This document shows positions 6,904-14,427 of a stretch of DNA of 19,705 bases, one piece after another. Each line of letters opens with the position of its first letter. Position 1 is the stretch's first letter. The position numbers and the translations under genes were made by a program. Origin of the DNA: CAYLPT01 sp964385645 (GTDB lineage Bacteria > Armatimonadota > Hebobacteria > Hebobacterales > Hebobacteraceae); the NCBI GenBank assembly GCA_964385645.1, contig CAYLPT010000158.1:1-19705 (forward strand), in the 5' to 3' direction. The notes beneath the pieces were generated by a model. That model did not search any database and was not told where the DNA came from. It was given only the letters and a program-made list of their open reading frames with translations.

Positions 6904-6990
6904 GGCCGGGTCCGCGTCCGCCCGGCCCGTGGCAGGCCTCACCGCCCCTGTCGGCTGCAGGGGCTTGGCCGCGTGTAAGGATGCCCCTGC
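6904..6990 (+). promoter_or_regulatory. Structured 5' leader with alternative hairpins
   Basis: Hairpin A: GGCCGGG (6904-6910) pairs with CCCGGCC (6921-6927) over a 10-nt loop. Hairpin B: CCCCTG (6945-6950) pairs with CAGGGG (6958-6963) over 7 nt. Hairpin C: GCAGGGGC (6957-6964) pairs with GCCCCTGC (6983-6990) over 18 nt. B and C share the CAGGGG strand and cannot form together, the arrangement of switching leaders. No known riboswitch class is recognised, and no T-tract or Shine-Dalgarno sequestration is obvious, so function is unproven. Confidence 0.3.
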
Positions 6991-7125
6991 CAGGTTGCAC
7001 AAGACTCAGATCGCGCTCCCGCGGGTGTTTGCGGAAGGCGCGGTAGCGGAACACTGCTTGTCGGATATCCCACGAGGCGTCCGGCCGCTCGTCCTGCCGG
7101 GACGCGCCGACGCCGGGAGGGCGGA

Positions 7126-7656
7126 ATGCCGGACCACACAGGGACGTGCGCATGTGCACAGCGGGCCGCCGAGGCCCGAGAGATGGAGCGACTCCTCCCC
7201 GAGCTCGAGCGCATTATCGAGGAGCATCGGGGCCAGCCGGGGGCGCTGATACCGGTCCTGCATCGCGCCCAGAACCTCTTCGGATACCTCCCCGCCGAGG
7301 TCCAGGAGCGGATCGCGGAGGGGCTAGGCATCCCCGTGAGCGAGGTCTACGGCGTGGTCACCTTCTACTCGTTCTTCACCATGGTCCCCCGTGGCCGCCA
7401 GACAGTGCGGGTGTGCCTGGGCACTGCTTGTTACGTACGCGGCGGCCGCCGGGTGCTCGAGCAGGTGGAGCGCGAGCTTAGCATCGGGGTCGGGGGCACG
7501 ACAGAGGACCGTGAGTTCAGCCTCGAGGTGGTCCGCTGCATCGGGGCCTGCGGGCTGGCCCCGGTCATGACCGTCGGCGACGACATCCACCGCCGGGTCA
7601 AGCCCGGCAAGGTCGGCGAGCTGCTCGCCAAGCACCGCTCGAAGGACCGGTCCTAG
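7126..7656 (+). CDS. nuoE: NuoE-like [2Fe-2S] subunit of the NAD(P)-linked [FeFe] hydrogenase (HydC/HndA type)
   Basis: A 176-residue thioredoxin-fold [2Fe-2S] subunit homologous to complex I NuoE, Thermotoga HydC and Desulfovibrio HndA. An N-terminal helical part (LIPVLHRAQNLFGYLP, then YGVVTFYSFFTMVPRG) precedes the cluster-binding region. The four ligands are C97 and C102 (CLGTAC) and C138 and C142 (CIGAC). In the complex it docks on the NuoF-like flavin subunit and helps pass electrons between NADH and the FeS chain. The ATG at 7126 has a strong GGAGGGCGGA site; the resulting N-terminus carries an extra CAC motif (C8, C10). An internal ATG at 7183 (MERLLPEL) is a weaker alternative start. 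It is the first structural gene after the regulatory junction and lies 34 bp before the NuoF-GltD gene. Confidence 0.92.
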   Translation: MPDHTGTCACAQRAAEAREMERLLPELERIIEEHRGQPGALIPVLHRAQNLFGYLPAEVQERIAEGLGIPVSEVYGVVTFYSFFTMVPRGRQTVRVCLGTACYVRGGRRVLEQVERELSIGVGGTTEDREFSLEVVRCIGACGLAPVMTVGDDIHRRVKPGKVGELLAKHRSKDRS

Positions 7657-7690
7657 CGCCGCCGCCCGAGAGCGAGGAGGATAGCATTCC

Positions 7691-10600
7691 ATGGCTGCTT
7701 ACCGTTCCCACGTTCTCGTATGCGCCGGCGCGGCCTGCGTCTCATCGGGCTGCCGCGCGGTGGCGAGCGCGCTTCGCAACGAGCTCCAGCGCCGTGAGCT
7801 GGAGCAGGAGATCCAGGTCGTCGAGACCGGCTGCGTCGGCTCCTGTGACCTGGGACCGGTCATCATCACCTACCCAGAGGGCGTCTTCTACCAGAAGCTC
7901 ACCCCCGAGGACGTCCCCGAGATCGTCGAGAACCACCTGCTCAAGGGCCGCGTGGTGGAGCGACTGCTCTACCGCCGCCCGACCACCGGCGAGCTGCTGC
8001 CCACGCTGGATAAGATAGACTTCTTCTCCCGCCAGCAGAAGATCGTGCTGCGCAACTGCGGCGTCATAGACCCCGCCCGGATCGAGGAGTACATCGCCCG
8101 AGATGGCTACCAGGCGCTCGCCAAGGCCCTCACCGAGATGACCCCCGAGCAGGTGATCGAGCAGGTCAAGGCCTCCGGCCTGCGCGGACGAGGCGGGGCC
8201 GGCTTCTCCACCGGCCTGAAGTGGGAGTTCGTGCGCAAGGCCCCTGGCCGCCCCAAGTATGTCGTCTGCAACGCCGACGAGGGAGACCCCGGAGCCTTCA
8301 TGGACCGCAGTGTCCTGGAGGGCGACCCCCACAGCGTGATCGAGGCCATGGCCATCGCCGGCTACGCCGTCGGCGCCAACCAGGGCTACGTCTACGTCCG
8401 GGCCGAATATCCGCTCGCCGTGGAGCGCCTCTCGTGGGCGATCAGGCAGGCCCGGGAGCAGGGGCTGCTCGGCCGCAACATCCTCGGCTCCGGCTTCGAC
8501 TTCGACCTCGATATCCGCATGGGCGCGGGCGCCTTCGTGTGCGGCGAGGAGACCGCCCTCATGGCCTCCCTCGAGGGCCGGCGCGGTGAGCCCCGCCCCC
8601 GGCCGCCCTTCCCGGCCCAGCAGGGGCTGTGGGACAAGCCGACCCTGCTCAACAACGTCGAGACCTACGCCAACATCGCGGCCATCATCCTGAACGGCGC
8701 GGAGTGGTACGCTCAGTTCGGGACCGAGAAGAGCCGCGGCACCAAGGTCTTCGCCCTCGCCGGCGACATCAACAACACCGGCCTCGTCGAGGTGCCCATG
8801 GGCACCAAGCTCGGCGACATCATCTACGACATCGGGGGAGGCATCAGAGGAAACCGCGCCTTCAAGGCCGCCCAGACCGGCGGACCCTCTGGCGGATGCA
8901 TCCCCCGCGAGATGCTCAACGTCCCGGTGGACTACGAGTCGCTGAAGGAGCTGGGGGCGATCATGGGCTCGGGCGGCCTGATCGTCATGGACGAGGACAC
9001 CTGCATGGTGGACCTCGCCCGCTTCTTCGTGGACTTCGTACAGGATGAGTCCTGCGGCAAGTGCACCCCCTGCCGCATCGGCACCAAGCGGATGCTCGAG
9101 ATCCTCACCCGCATCACCCAGGGCCAGGGCCGGGAGGGGGACATCGAGCTGCTCGAGGACCTCGCCCACGAGATCTGCGAGTCCGCGCTCTGCGGCCTCG
9201 GGCAGACCGCCCCCAACCCCGTGCTCTCCACCATCCGCTACTTCCGCGACGAGTACGAGGCCCACATCCGCGAGAAGCGCTGCCCCGCCGCCGTCTGCTC
9301 GGCGCTCTTCCGCGCCCCCTGTGAGCACACGTGCCCGGCCGGCGTGAACGTGCCCATCTACGTCGGCCAGATCGCCGAGGGCCGCTTCGCCGAGGCCCTG
9401 GACACCATCAAGCAGAGCATGCCCTTCGCCGCGGTGTGCGGTCGCGTCTGCCACCACCCCTGTGAGAGCAAGTGCCTGCGGGGGCAGCTCGACGAGCCCG
9501 TGGCCGTCCACGCCCTCAAGCGCTTCGCCGCCGACTGGGCGGTGGAGAACGACGGCCGGCCCCAGCCCGCGCGCCCCCAGCCCAACGGCCTCCGGGCCGC
9601 GGTGGTGGGCGGCGGCCCGGCCGGCCTAAGCGCGGCCTGGGAGCTGGCCCGCCGCGGCTACCAGGTCAAGGTATATGAGGCGCTGCCGGTGCTGGGGGGC
9701 ATGCTGGCGGTGGGTATCCCGGAATATCGGCTGCCGAAGGCGGCCCTCCGGCGGGAGATCGAGGATATCCTCGCCCTCGGGGTCCAGGCCGAGCTGGGGG
9801 TGCGGGTCGGGCAAGACGTCTCCCTGGAGGACCTGCGGGCGGCCAACGATGCGGTCTTCGTCGCGGTGGGCGCCTGGAAGAGCCTCGAGCTGGGCGTGCC
9901 CGGCGAGGACCTTCCCGGGGTCGTGCATGCCATTGACCTGCTGCGCGACGTCAACCTGGCCCACCTCGGCCACCGGGAGCAGATGCCGGAGGTGGGGCGA
10001 AGGGTGGCGGTGGTGGGAGGCGGCAACGCCGCCATTGACGCCGCCCGCACCGCGCTGCGGCTGGGGGCGGAGGAGGTGCACCTCGTCTACCGACGCACCC
10101 GCAACGAGATGCCCGCCATGCCGGAGGAGATCGCGGAGGCCCAGCGGGAGGGCGTCTCCATGCACTTCCTGGCCGGGCCCAGGGAGATCATCGGCGAGGG
10201 CAAGGTCCAGGGCCTCAGGTGCTTCCAGATGCAGCTGGGCGACTTCGACCGCAGCGGCCGCCGCCGGCCCATGGAGGTCGAGGGCGCCGACTTCACCCTG
10301 GCGGTGGACACGGTCATCGTCGCCATCGGGCAGGCGGTAGATCCGGCGCTGGTACACACCTCCCTCCCCGTGGACCGCCGCGGCCGCGTCGAGGCCGACC
10401 CGACCACCCTTGAGACCAGCGTGCCCGGGCTGTGGGCCGGCGGCGACGCGGTGGGCGGGCCCGGAACCGTGATCGAGTCCATCGCCCACGGCCTGCGGGC
10501 CGCGCACAGCATAGACCTGGCGCTACGGGGCATCGAGTCCGCCAAGGTCCAGATCGAGGACGGCCGGCCCGCCCCCGACGAGGACGAGGTCGAGGAGCAG

Positions 10601-10762
10601 CCGCGGGTGGCGATGCCGGAGCTTCCGATCGAGCAGCGGCGTCGTTCCTTCGCCGAGGTGGCGCTTGGTTACTCTCCGGAGGCCGCGCAGGCAGAGGCGG
10701 GACGATGTCTCCAGTGCCATCTGGCGGCGAAGGCGGCCGCGCAGGAGGTGGGCTCAGCATGA
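7691..10762 (+). CDS. nuoF: NuoF-GltD fusion: NAD(P)H-oxidising flavin subunit of the [FeFe] hydrogenase
   Basis: A 1023-residue multidomain flavoprotein. Residues 1-95 form a thioredoxin-like [2Fe-2S] domain (C11, C16, C48, C52). Residues ~100-520 are NuoF/HydB: GLRGRGGAGF at 163-172 and CNADEGDPG at 193-201 for FMN and NADH, GAGAFVCGEE at 278-287, and an N3-type [4Fe-4S] site at C455, C458, C461 and C501. Where HydB normally carries a 2[4Fe-4S] ferredoxin tail, this protein instead has a GltD/NfnL-like module: cysteines 531, 536, 544, 548, 583, 587, 591 and 595, an FAD motif VVGGGPAG at 638-645, and a second dinucleotide motif VAVVGGGNAA at 772-781 followed by YRR. It ends with a CLQC pair at 1006-1009. 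The ATG follows GAGGAGG. It likely exchanges electrons between NAD(P)H, ferredoxin and HydA; the pyridine-nucleotide specificity of the second module is unknown. Confidence 0.9.
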   Translation: MAAYRSHVLVCAGAACVSSGCRAVASALRNELQRRELEQEIQVVETGCVGSCDLGPVIITYPEGVFYQKLTPEDVPEIVENHLLKGRVVERLLYRRPTTGELLPTLDKIDFFSRQQKIVLRNCGVIDPARIEEYIARDGYQALAKALTEMTPEQVIEQVKASGLRGRGGAGFSTGLKWEFVRKAPGRPKYVVCNADEGDPGAFMDRSVLEGDPHSVIEAMAIAGYAVGANQGYVYVRAEYPLAVERLSWAIRQAREQGLLGRNILGSGFDFDLDIRMGAGAFVCGEETALMASLEGRRGEPRPRPPFPAQQGLWDKPTLLNNVETYANIAAIILNGAEWYAQFGTEKSRGTKVFALAGDINNTGLVEVPMGTKLGDIIYDIGGGIRGNRAFKAAQTGGPSGGCIPREMLNVPVDYESLKELGAIMGSGGLIVMDEDTCMVDLARFFVDFVQDESCGKCTPCRIGTKRMLEILTRITQGQGREGDIELLEDLAHEICESALCGLGQTAPNPVLSTIRYFRDEYEAHIREKRCPAAVCSALFRAPCEHTCPAGVNVPIYVGQIAEGRFAEALDTIKQSMPFAAVCGRVCHHPCESKCLRGQLDEPVAVHALKRFAADWAVENDGRPQPARPQPNGLRAAVVGGGPAGLSAAWELARRGYQVKVYEALPVLGGMLAVGIPEYRLPKAALRREIEDILALGVQAELGVRVGQDVSLEDLRAANDAVFVAVGAWKSLELGVPGEDLPGVVHAIDLLRDVNLAHLGHREQMPEVGRRVAVVGGGNAAIDAARTALRLGAEEVHLVYRRTRNEMPAMPEEIAEAQREGVSMHFLAGPREIIGEGKVQGLRCFQMQLGDFDRSGRRRPMEVEGADFTLAVDTVIVAIGQAVDPALVHTSLPVDRRGRVEADPTTLETSVPGLWAGGDAVGGPGTVIESIAHGLRAAHSIDLALRGIESAKVQIEDGRPAPDEDEVEEQPRVAMPELPIEQRRRSFAEVALGYSPEAAQAEAGRCLQCHLAAKAAAQEVGSA

Positions 10763-10788
10763 GCGGCGCCGGTGACAAGGAGAAGGCG

Positions 10789-11172
10789 ATGAAGAGCGTC
10801 GAGGACCTCAGGAAGGCGCGCGAGCAAGCGCGGCGAGCGCTGGCCGCGCGCAGTGGAGAGTCGGCCGCCCGCGTCGTGGTCGCCATGGGCACCTGCGGAA
10901 TCGCCTCCGGGGCCCGCGACGTGCTGCTCGCGGTGGTGGAGGAGCTGGAGAACCAGGGCCTCCACGATGTCACGGTCTCGCAGACCGGCTGCCGGGGGCT
11001 GTGTGAGCGGGAGCCCATGATGGAGGTCCACAAGCCCGGGCTGCCGGCGGTCACCTACGGCGACCTGGATGCCGAGAAGGCGCGCACCGTCGTCGCCCAG
11101 CATCTCGCCCAGGGCGTCATCGTGACCGAGTGGGTCATCACGCAGGCCGGCCGGCCCGAGCCCCCGGCCTGA
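10789..11172 (+). CDS. Small thioredoxin-like (2Fe-2S) ferredoxin protein, HndB-like
   Basis: A 127-residue protein (from the ATG at 10789) of the short (2Fe-2S) ferredoxin family that accompanies hydrogenase NuoE/NuoF genes, such as HndB of Desulfovibrio NADP-reducing hydrogenase. It has MGTCGIASGARDV near residues 36-48 and TGCRGLCEREP near 73-83. Only three cysteines fall at cluster positions, where classical members use four; I recall this as typical of the subgroup, so cluster binding may need another ligand or be lost. The ATG at 10789 is preceded by AAGGAG at good spacing and gives the family's usual MKSVEDLRKAR start. An ATG at 10759 overlapping the previous stop (ATGA) would add 10 residues. 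It sits after the NuoF gene, whereas hndB lies between hndA and hndC in the Desulfovibrio operon. Confidence 0.82.
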   Translation: MKSVEDLRKAREQARRALAARSGESAARVVVAMGTCGIASGARDVLLAVVEELENQGLHDVTVSQTGCRGLCEREPMMEVHKPGLPAVTYGDLDAEKARTVVAQHLAQGVIVTEWVITQAGRPEPPA

Positions 11173-11188
11173 CCCTCAGGAGAGAGCA

Positions 11189-12979
11189 GTGAGCGAGTTC
11201 ACCTTCACGATCAACGGCCAGCAGATCGCCGCCTCGCCTGGTGACACCATCCTGGCGGCGGCCCGCCGGGCCGGAATCTACATCCCCACCCTCTGCTACC
11301 ACCCGGATCTGCTCCCTGAGGGACACTGCCGGGTCTGCCTCGTGGAAATTGAGGGGCAGCGGGCGCTCCAGCCTGCCTGCATGTTCCCGGCGAGCGCAGG
11401 TCTGGTGGTCAACAGCCACTCCCGGCGGGTGCGGGCGGCGCGGCGGCTGTCGGTGGAGCTGCTGCTGTCGAACCATCCCACCGACTGCCTCAGCTGTGTG
11501 CGCAACAAGAACTGCGAGCTTCAGCAGCTCGCCCTCGAGATGGGCATCCGGGAGAACCGCTTCGAGGGCGAGCGGCTTCTGTGCGAGGTGGACGACAGTA
11601 GCTACGTCACCCGGGACAACGAGAAGTGCGTCCTGTGCCGCCGCTGCGTCCGCGTCTGCCAGCAGGTGCAGGGGGTGGGGGCCCTCGGTCCGAGCAGCCG
11701 GGGTTGGGAGACCACCGTCGGCCCCGCGCTCGATCGGCGCATGTCCGAGGTGGTGTGCGTCAACTGCGGGCAGTGCATCAACTACTGCCCCACCGGCGCG
11801 CTGCGGGAGCGGGACTCCATCGCGGCGGTGTGGGAGGCCATCGAGGATCCCGAGAAGGTGGTGGTGGTGCAGACCGCCCCGGCAGTGCGCGTCGCCCTGG
11901 GGGAGGAGGCGGGCCTGCCTCCCGGTTCCCTCGTGACCGGCCGGCTGGTGAGCGCCCTGCGCCTCCTGGGCTTCGACCGCGTCTTCGACACCGACTTCAC
12001 CGCCGACCTCACCATCGTCGAGGAGGGCCACGAGCTCATCAAGCGGGTGAAGGAGGGCGGGCTCCTGCCCATGATCACCTCCTGCTGCCCGGGGTGGATC
12101 AAGTTCGCCGAGCACTTCTACCCCGATCTGCTCGATCACATCTCGACCTGCAAGTCGCCTCAGCAGATGTTCGGCGCGGTGGCGAAGACCTACTTCGCCC
12201 AGCAGGCGGGGATCACGCCGGAGAAGCTGGTGGTGGTCTCGGTGATGCCCTGCACGGCCAAGAAGTTCGAGTGCGAGCGGCCGGAGATGCGGGACTCGGG
12301 CCTCCAGGACGTGGACCACGTGCTCACCACGCGGGAGCTGGGCCAGATGCTTCGGGAGGCCGGCATTGACCTCGCGCGCCTCCCCGAGGGTCACTACGAC
12401 GACCCGCTCGGGGAGTCCACCGGCGCGGCGGTCATCTTCGGCGCCACCGGCGGCGTCATGGAGGCGGCCCTCCGCACCGCGTACGAGGTCATCACCGGCA
12501 AGGAACTGGGCCAGCTCGACTTCGAGGACGTGCGCGGCATGGAGGGCATCAAGGCCGCCACGGTGCACATTGACGGGCTGGAGCTGAAGGTGGCGGTCGC
12601 CCATGGGCTCGCCAATGCCCGCACGGTGCTGGAGCGCATCCGCGACGGCAGCGCCGACTTCCAGTTTCTCGAGATCATGGCCTGCCCAGGCGGCTGCCTG
12701 GGCGGGGGCGGCCAGCCGCTGCCCATCAACTACGACATCCGGCGGCAGCGGGCCAGCGCCATCTACCAGGCCGACCGCGATCTGCCCCTGCGCAAGTCCC
12801 ACGAGAACCCCTCGATCATCCGCATCTACGAGCAGTTCCTCAAGGAGCCGCTGGGGCACAGGTCCCACCACCTCCTCCATACCCACTACACGCCGCGGCC
12901 CGCCGGCAAGGCGGCGGCGGAGGGAGCCCAGCAGGCGCTCGCGGGCGCACCTGCAGGAGGGGACGAAGCGGAGGGCTGA
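11189..12979 (+). CDS. hydA: [FeFe] hydrogenase catalytic subunit HydA (group A, trimeric/bifurcating type)
   Basis: A 596-residue catalytic subunit that interconverts H2 with protons and electrons. The FeS chain is complete: plant-type [2Fe-2S] (C36, C47, C50, C64), His-ligated [4Fe-4S] (H96, C100, C103, C109), and two ferredoxin clusters (C147, C150, C153, C157 and C190, C193, C196, C200). The H-cluster motifs are canonical: TSCCPGW (L1, C299/C300), MPCTAKKFE (L2, C355) and MACPGGCLGGGGQP (L3, C499/C503). C299, the proton-relay cysteine, is kept. The C-terminal HLLHTHY segment is typical of NAD-linked multimeric enzymes, and an Ala/Gly-rich tail follows. The GTG start is placed after AGGAGAG. 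It lies 16 bp after the (2Fe-2S) gene and works with the NuoE and NuoF-GltD subunits; maturases follow directly. Cytoplasmic, as no signal peptide is present. Confidence 0.97.
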   Translation: MSEFTFTINGQQIAASPGDTILAAARRAGIYIPTLCYHPDLLPEGHCRVCLVEIEGQRALQPACMFPASAGLVVNSHSRRVRAARRLSVELLLSNHPTDCLSCVRNKNCELQQLALEMGIRENRFEGERLLCEVDDSSYVTRDNEKCVLCRRCVRVCQQVQGVGALGPSSRGWETTVGPALDRRMSEVVCVNCGQCINYCPTGALRERDSIAAVWEAIEDPEKVVVVQTAPAVRVALGEEAGLPPGSLVTGRLVSALRLLGFDRVFDTDFTADLTIVEEGHELIKRVKEGGLLPMITSCCPGWIKFAEHFYPDLLDHISTCKSPQQMFGAVAKTYFAQQAGITPEKLVVVSVMPCTAKKFECERPEMRDSGLQDVDHVLTTRELGQMLREAGIDLARLPEGHYDDPLGESTGAAVIFGATGGVMEAALRTAYEVITGKELGQLDFEDVRGMEGIKAATVHIDGLELKVAVAHGLANARTVLERIRDGSADFQFLEIMACPGGCLGGGGQPLPINYDIRRQRASAIYQADRDLPLRKSHENPSIIRIYEQFLKEPLGHRSHHLLHTHYTPRPAGKAAAEGAQQALAGAPAGGDEAEG

Positions 12980-13014
12980 CGTGCGCCCGCCGCCCCGCAG
13001 GAAGGAAGACGGTG

Positions 13015-14427
13015 ATGTCCGCAACTCGCGCCGATCGAGGAGTCGTCCCTAACCTCGATCTCGCGCGCATCGAGGAGCTGTCCCGTCCCGTGCCCGCCCC
13101 CGACCCGCGCCGGCTTGACGACCTGCTGGACAAGGCGCGGGCACGCGCAGGCCTGGAGCTGTCGGAGACGGCGGAGCTGCTGCGCGTCCGCGACCCCCAG
13201 GCGCGAGAGGCGATCTTCGCCGCCGCCCGGGCGGTCAAGGAGGGGATCTACGGGCGGCGCATGGTGCTCTTCGCCCCCCTCTATGCCAGCAACGAGTGCC
13301 GCAACAACTGCCTCTACTGCGCCTTCCGCCGTGACAACGCCGAGCTGCGCCGTCACACCCTCACCAGGTCGGAGCTCTCCCGCGAGATCGGCGCCCTCGA
13401 GGACATGGGCCACAAGCGCATCCTGCTCGTGCTCGGCGAGGGCGATGCCGCCGGCGTTGACTACGCCGTCGAGGCCGTGAGCACAGCCTATCAGACGCGC
13501 TCTGGCCCGGGCGAGATTCGCCGCGTCAACGTCAACATGGCTCCCCTCACCAGCGAGGGCTTCGCGCGCCTCAAGGCGGCCGGCATCGGCACCTATCAGT
13601 GCTTCCAGGAGACCTACCACCCTGAGCAGTACCGGCTGCTCCACCCCTCCGGCCCGAAGGCCGACTACCAATGGCGGCTGGGAGTCTTCGATCGCGCCTT
13701 CGCCGCGGGCATTGACGACGTCGGGCTGGGGGTGCTGTACGGGCTGTGGGACTGGCGCTTCGACACCCTCGCGCTCCTCGCTCACGCTCAGGACCTTGAC
13801 CGTCGCTATGGAGTCGGCCCGCACACGCTCTCCTTCCCCCGCGTCGAGCCGGCCCAGAACGCCCCGGCCGCGGAGCGCGTCCCCTACCCCGTCTCGGACG
13901 ACGAGATCCTGCTCATCGTGGCCGCGCTCCGGCTCTCCTGCCCCTACACCGGAATCATCATGAGCACCCGTGAGACGCCGGCGCTGCGCCGCCAGTTGTG
14001 TCGCCTCGGCGTATCGCAGCTTTCCGCCGCCTCCCGGACCTACCCGGGCGCCTACACGGACGGGCGCGCCCATGTCGCGGAGGCGGAGCAGTTCGCCCTC
14101 GGCGACACTCGCCCCCTCGAGGTGGTGGTGCGGGAGCTGGCCGAGGACGGCTACATCCCCAGCTTCTGCACCGCCTGCTATCGGCTCGGCCGCACCGGAC
14201 AGGACTTCATGGACAAGGCCAAGCCCGGCGACATCCAGGCCTTCTGCACGCCCAACGGCCTGCTCACCTTCCAGGAGTACCTGCTCGACTACGCCTCCCC
14301 CGAGACCCGCGCGGCCGGCGAGCGGGTGATCGCGGAGGCGCTGGAGGAGGTCGCGCCGGCGCTGCGGCCCGCCGTCTCCGAGCGACTGCGTAGAGTGCGC
14401 GAGGGGGAGAGGGACCTCTACCTGTGA
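13015..14427 (+). CDS. hydG: [FeFe] hydrogenase H-cluster radical SAM maturase HydG
   Basis: A 470-residue radical SAM tyrosine lyase that makes the CO and CN ligands of the H-cluster, delivered as an Fe(CO)2CN synthon. The N-terminal SAM cluster motif is CRNNCLYC (C95, C99, C102, CX3CX2C). The C-terminal auxiliary-cluster motif is CTAC plus 22 residues plus C (C385, C388, C411), the CX2CX22C that separates HydG from the thiamine enzyme ThiH. Length is normal for the family. The ATG at 13015 is well spaced from AGGAAGGAAG; a GTG directly before it (13012) would add one residue. It overlaps hydE by 4 bp (GTGA). The gene lies within the hydrogenase operon, 35 bp after hydA. Confidence 0.96.
   Translation: MSATRADRGVVPNLDLARIEELSRPVPAPDPRRLDDLLDKARARAGLELSETAELLRVRDPQAREAIFAAARAVKEGIYGRRMVLFAPLYASNECRNNCLYCAFRRDNAELRRHTLTRSELSREIGALEDMGHKRILLVLGEGDAAGVDYAVEAVSTAYQTRSGPGEIRRVNVNMAPLTSEGFARLKAAGIGTYQCFQETYHPEQYRLLHPSGPKADYQWRLGVFDRAFAAGIDDVGLGVLYGLWDWRFDTLALLAHAQDLDRRYGVGPHTLSFPRVEPAQNAPAAERVPYPVSDDEILLIVAALRLSCPYTGIIMSTRETPALRRQLCRLGVSQLSAASRTYPGAYTDGRAHVAEAEQFALGDTRPLEVVVRELAEDGYIPSFCTACYRLGRTGQDFMDKAKPGDIQAFCTPNGLLTFQEYLLDYASPETRAAGERVIAEALEEVAPALRPAVSERLRRVREGERDLYL

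Larger units (their letters stand above)
6818..7125. other. 308-bp regulatory junction between accessory and hydrogenase genes
   Basis: No gene fits here. In order it holds a perfect hairpin (6829-6849), a sigma70-like promoter (6838-6866), a Rex/CRP-like palindrome (6877-6890) and a leader with several possible hairpins (6904-6927, 6945-6990, 7090-7104), ending in the strong ribosome-binding site GGAGGGCGGA before the ATG at 7126. This is the main break in an otherwise compact gene array, so it is where separate control of the structural genes would be expected. Confidence 0.6.

Noticed and set aside
7742..9511. 589-codon minus-strand open frame opposite NuoF-GltD
   Set aside because: Gly/Ala/Glu/Asp-rich antisense shadow; the plus strand carries all NuoF motifs.
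10432..10788. Upstream extension of the small (2Fe-2S) gene
   Set aside because: The frame is open but overlaps the NuoF-GltD C-terminus. The ATG at 10789 has the best ribosome-binding site and the family's usual N-terminus.
11138..13024. 628-codon minus-strand open frame opposite hydA
   Set aside because: Antisense shadow of a GC-rich gene; no domain recognisable, while hydA is intact on the plus strand.
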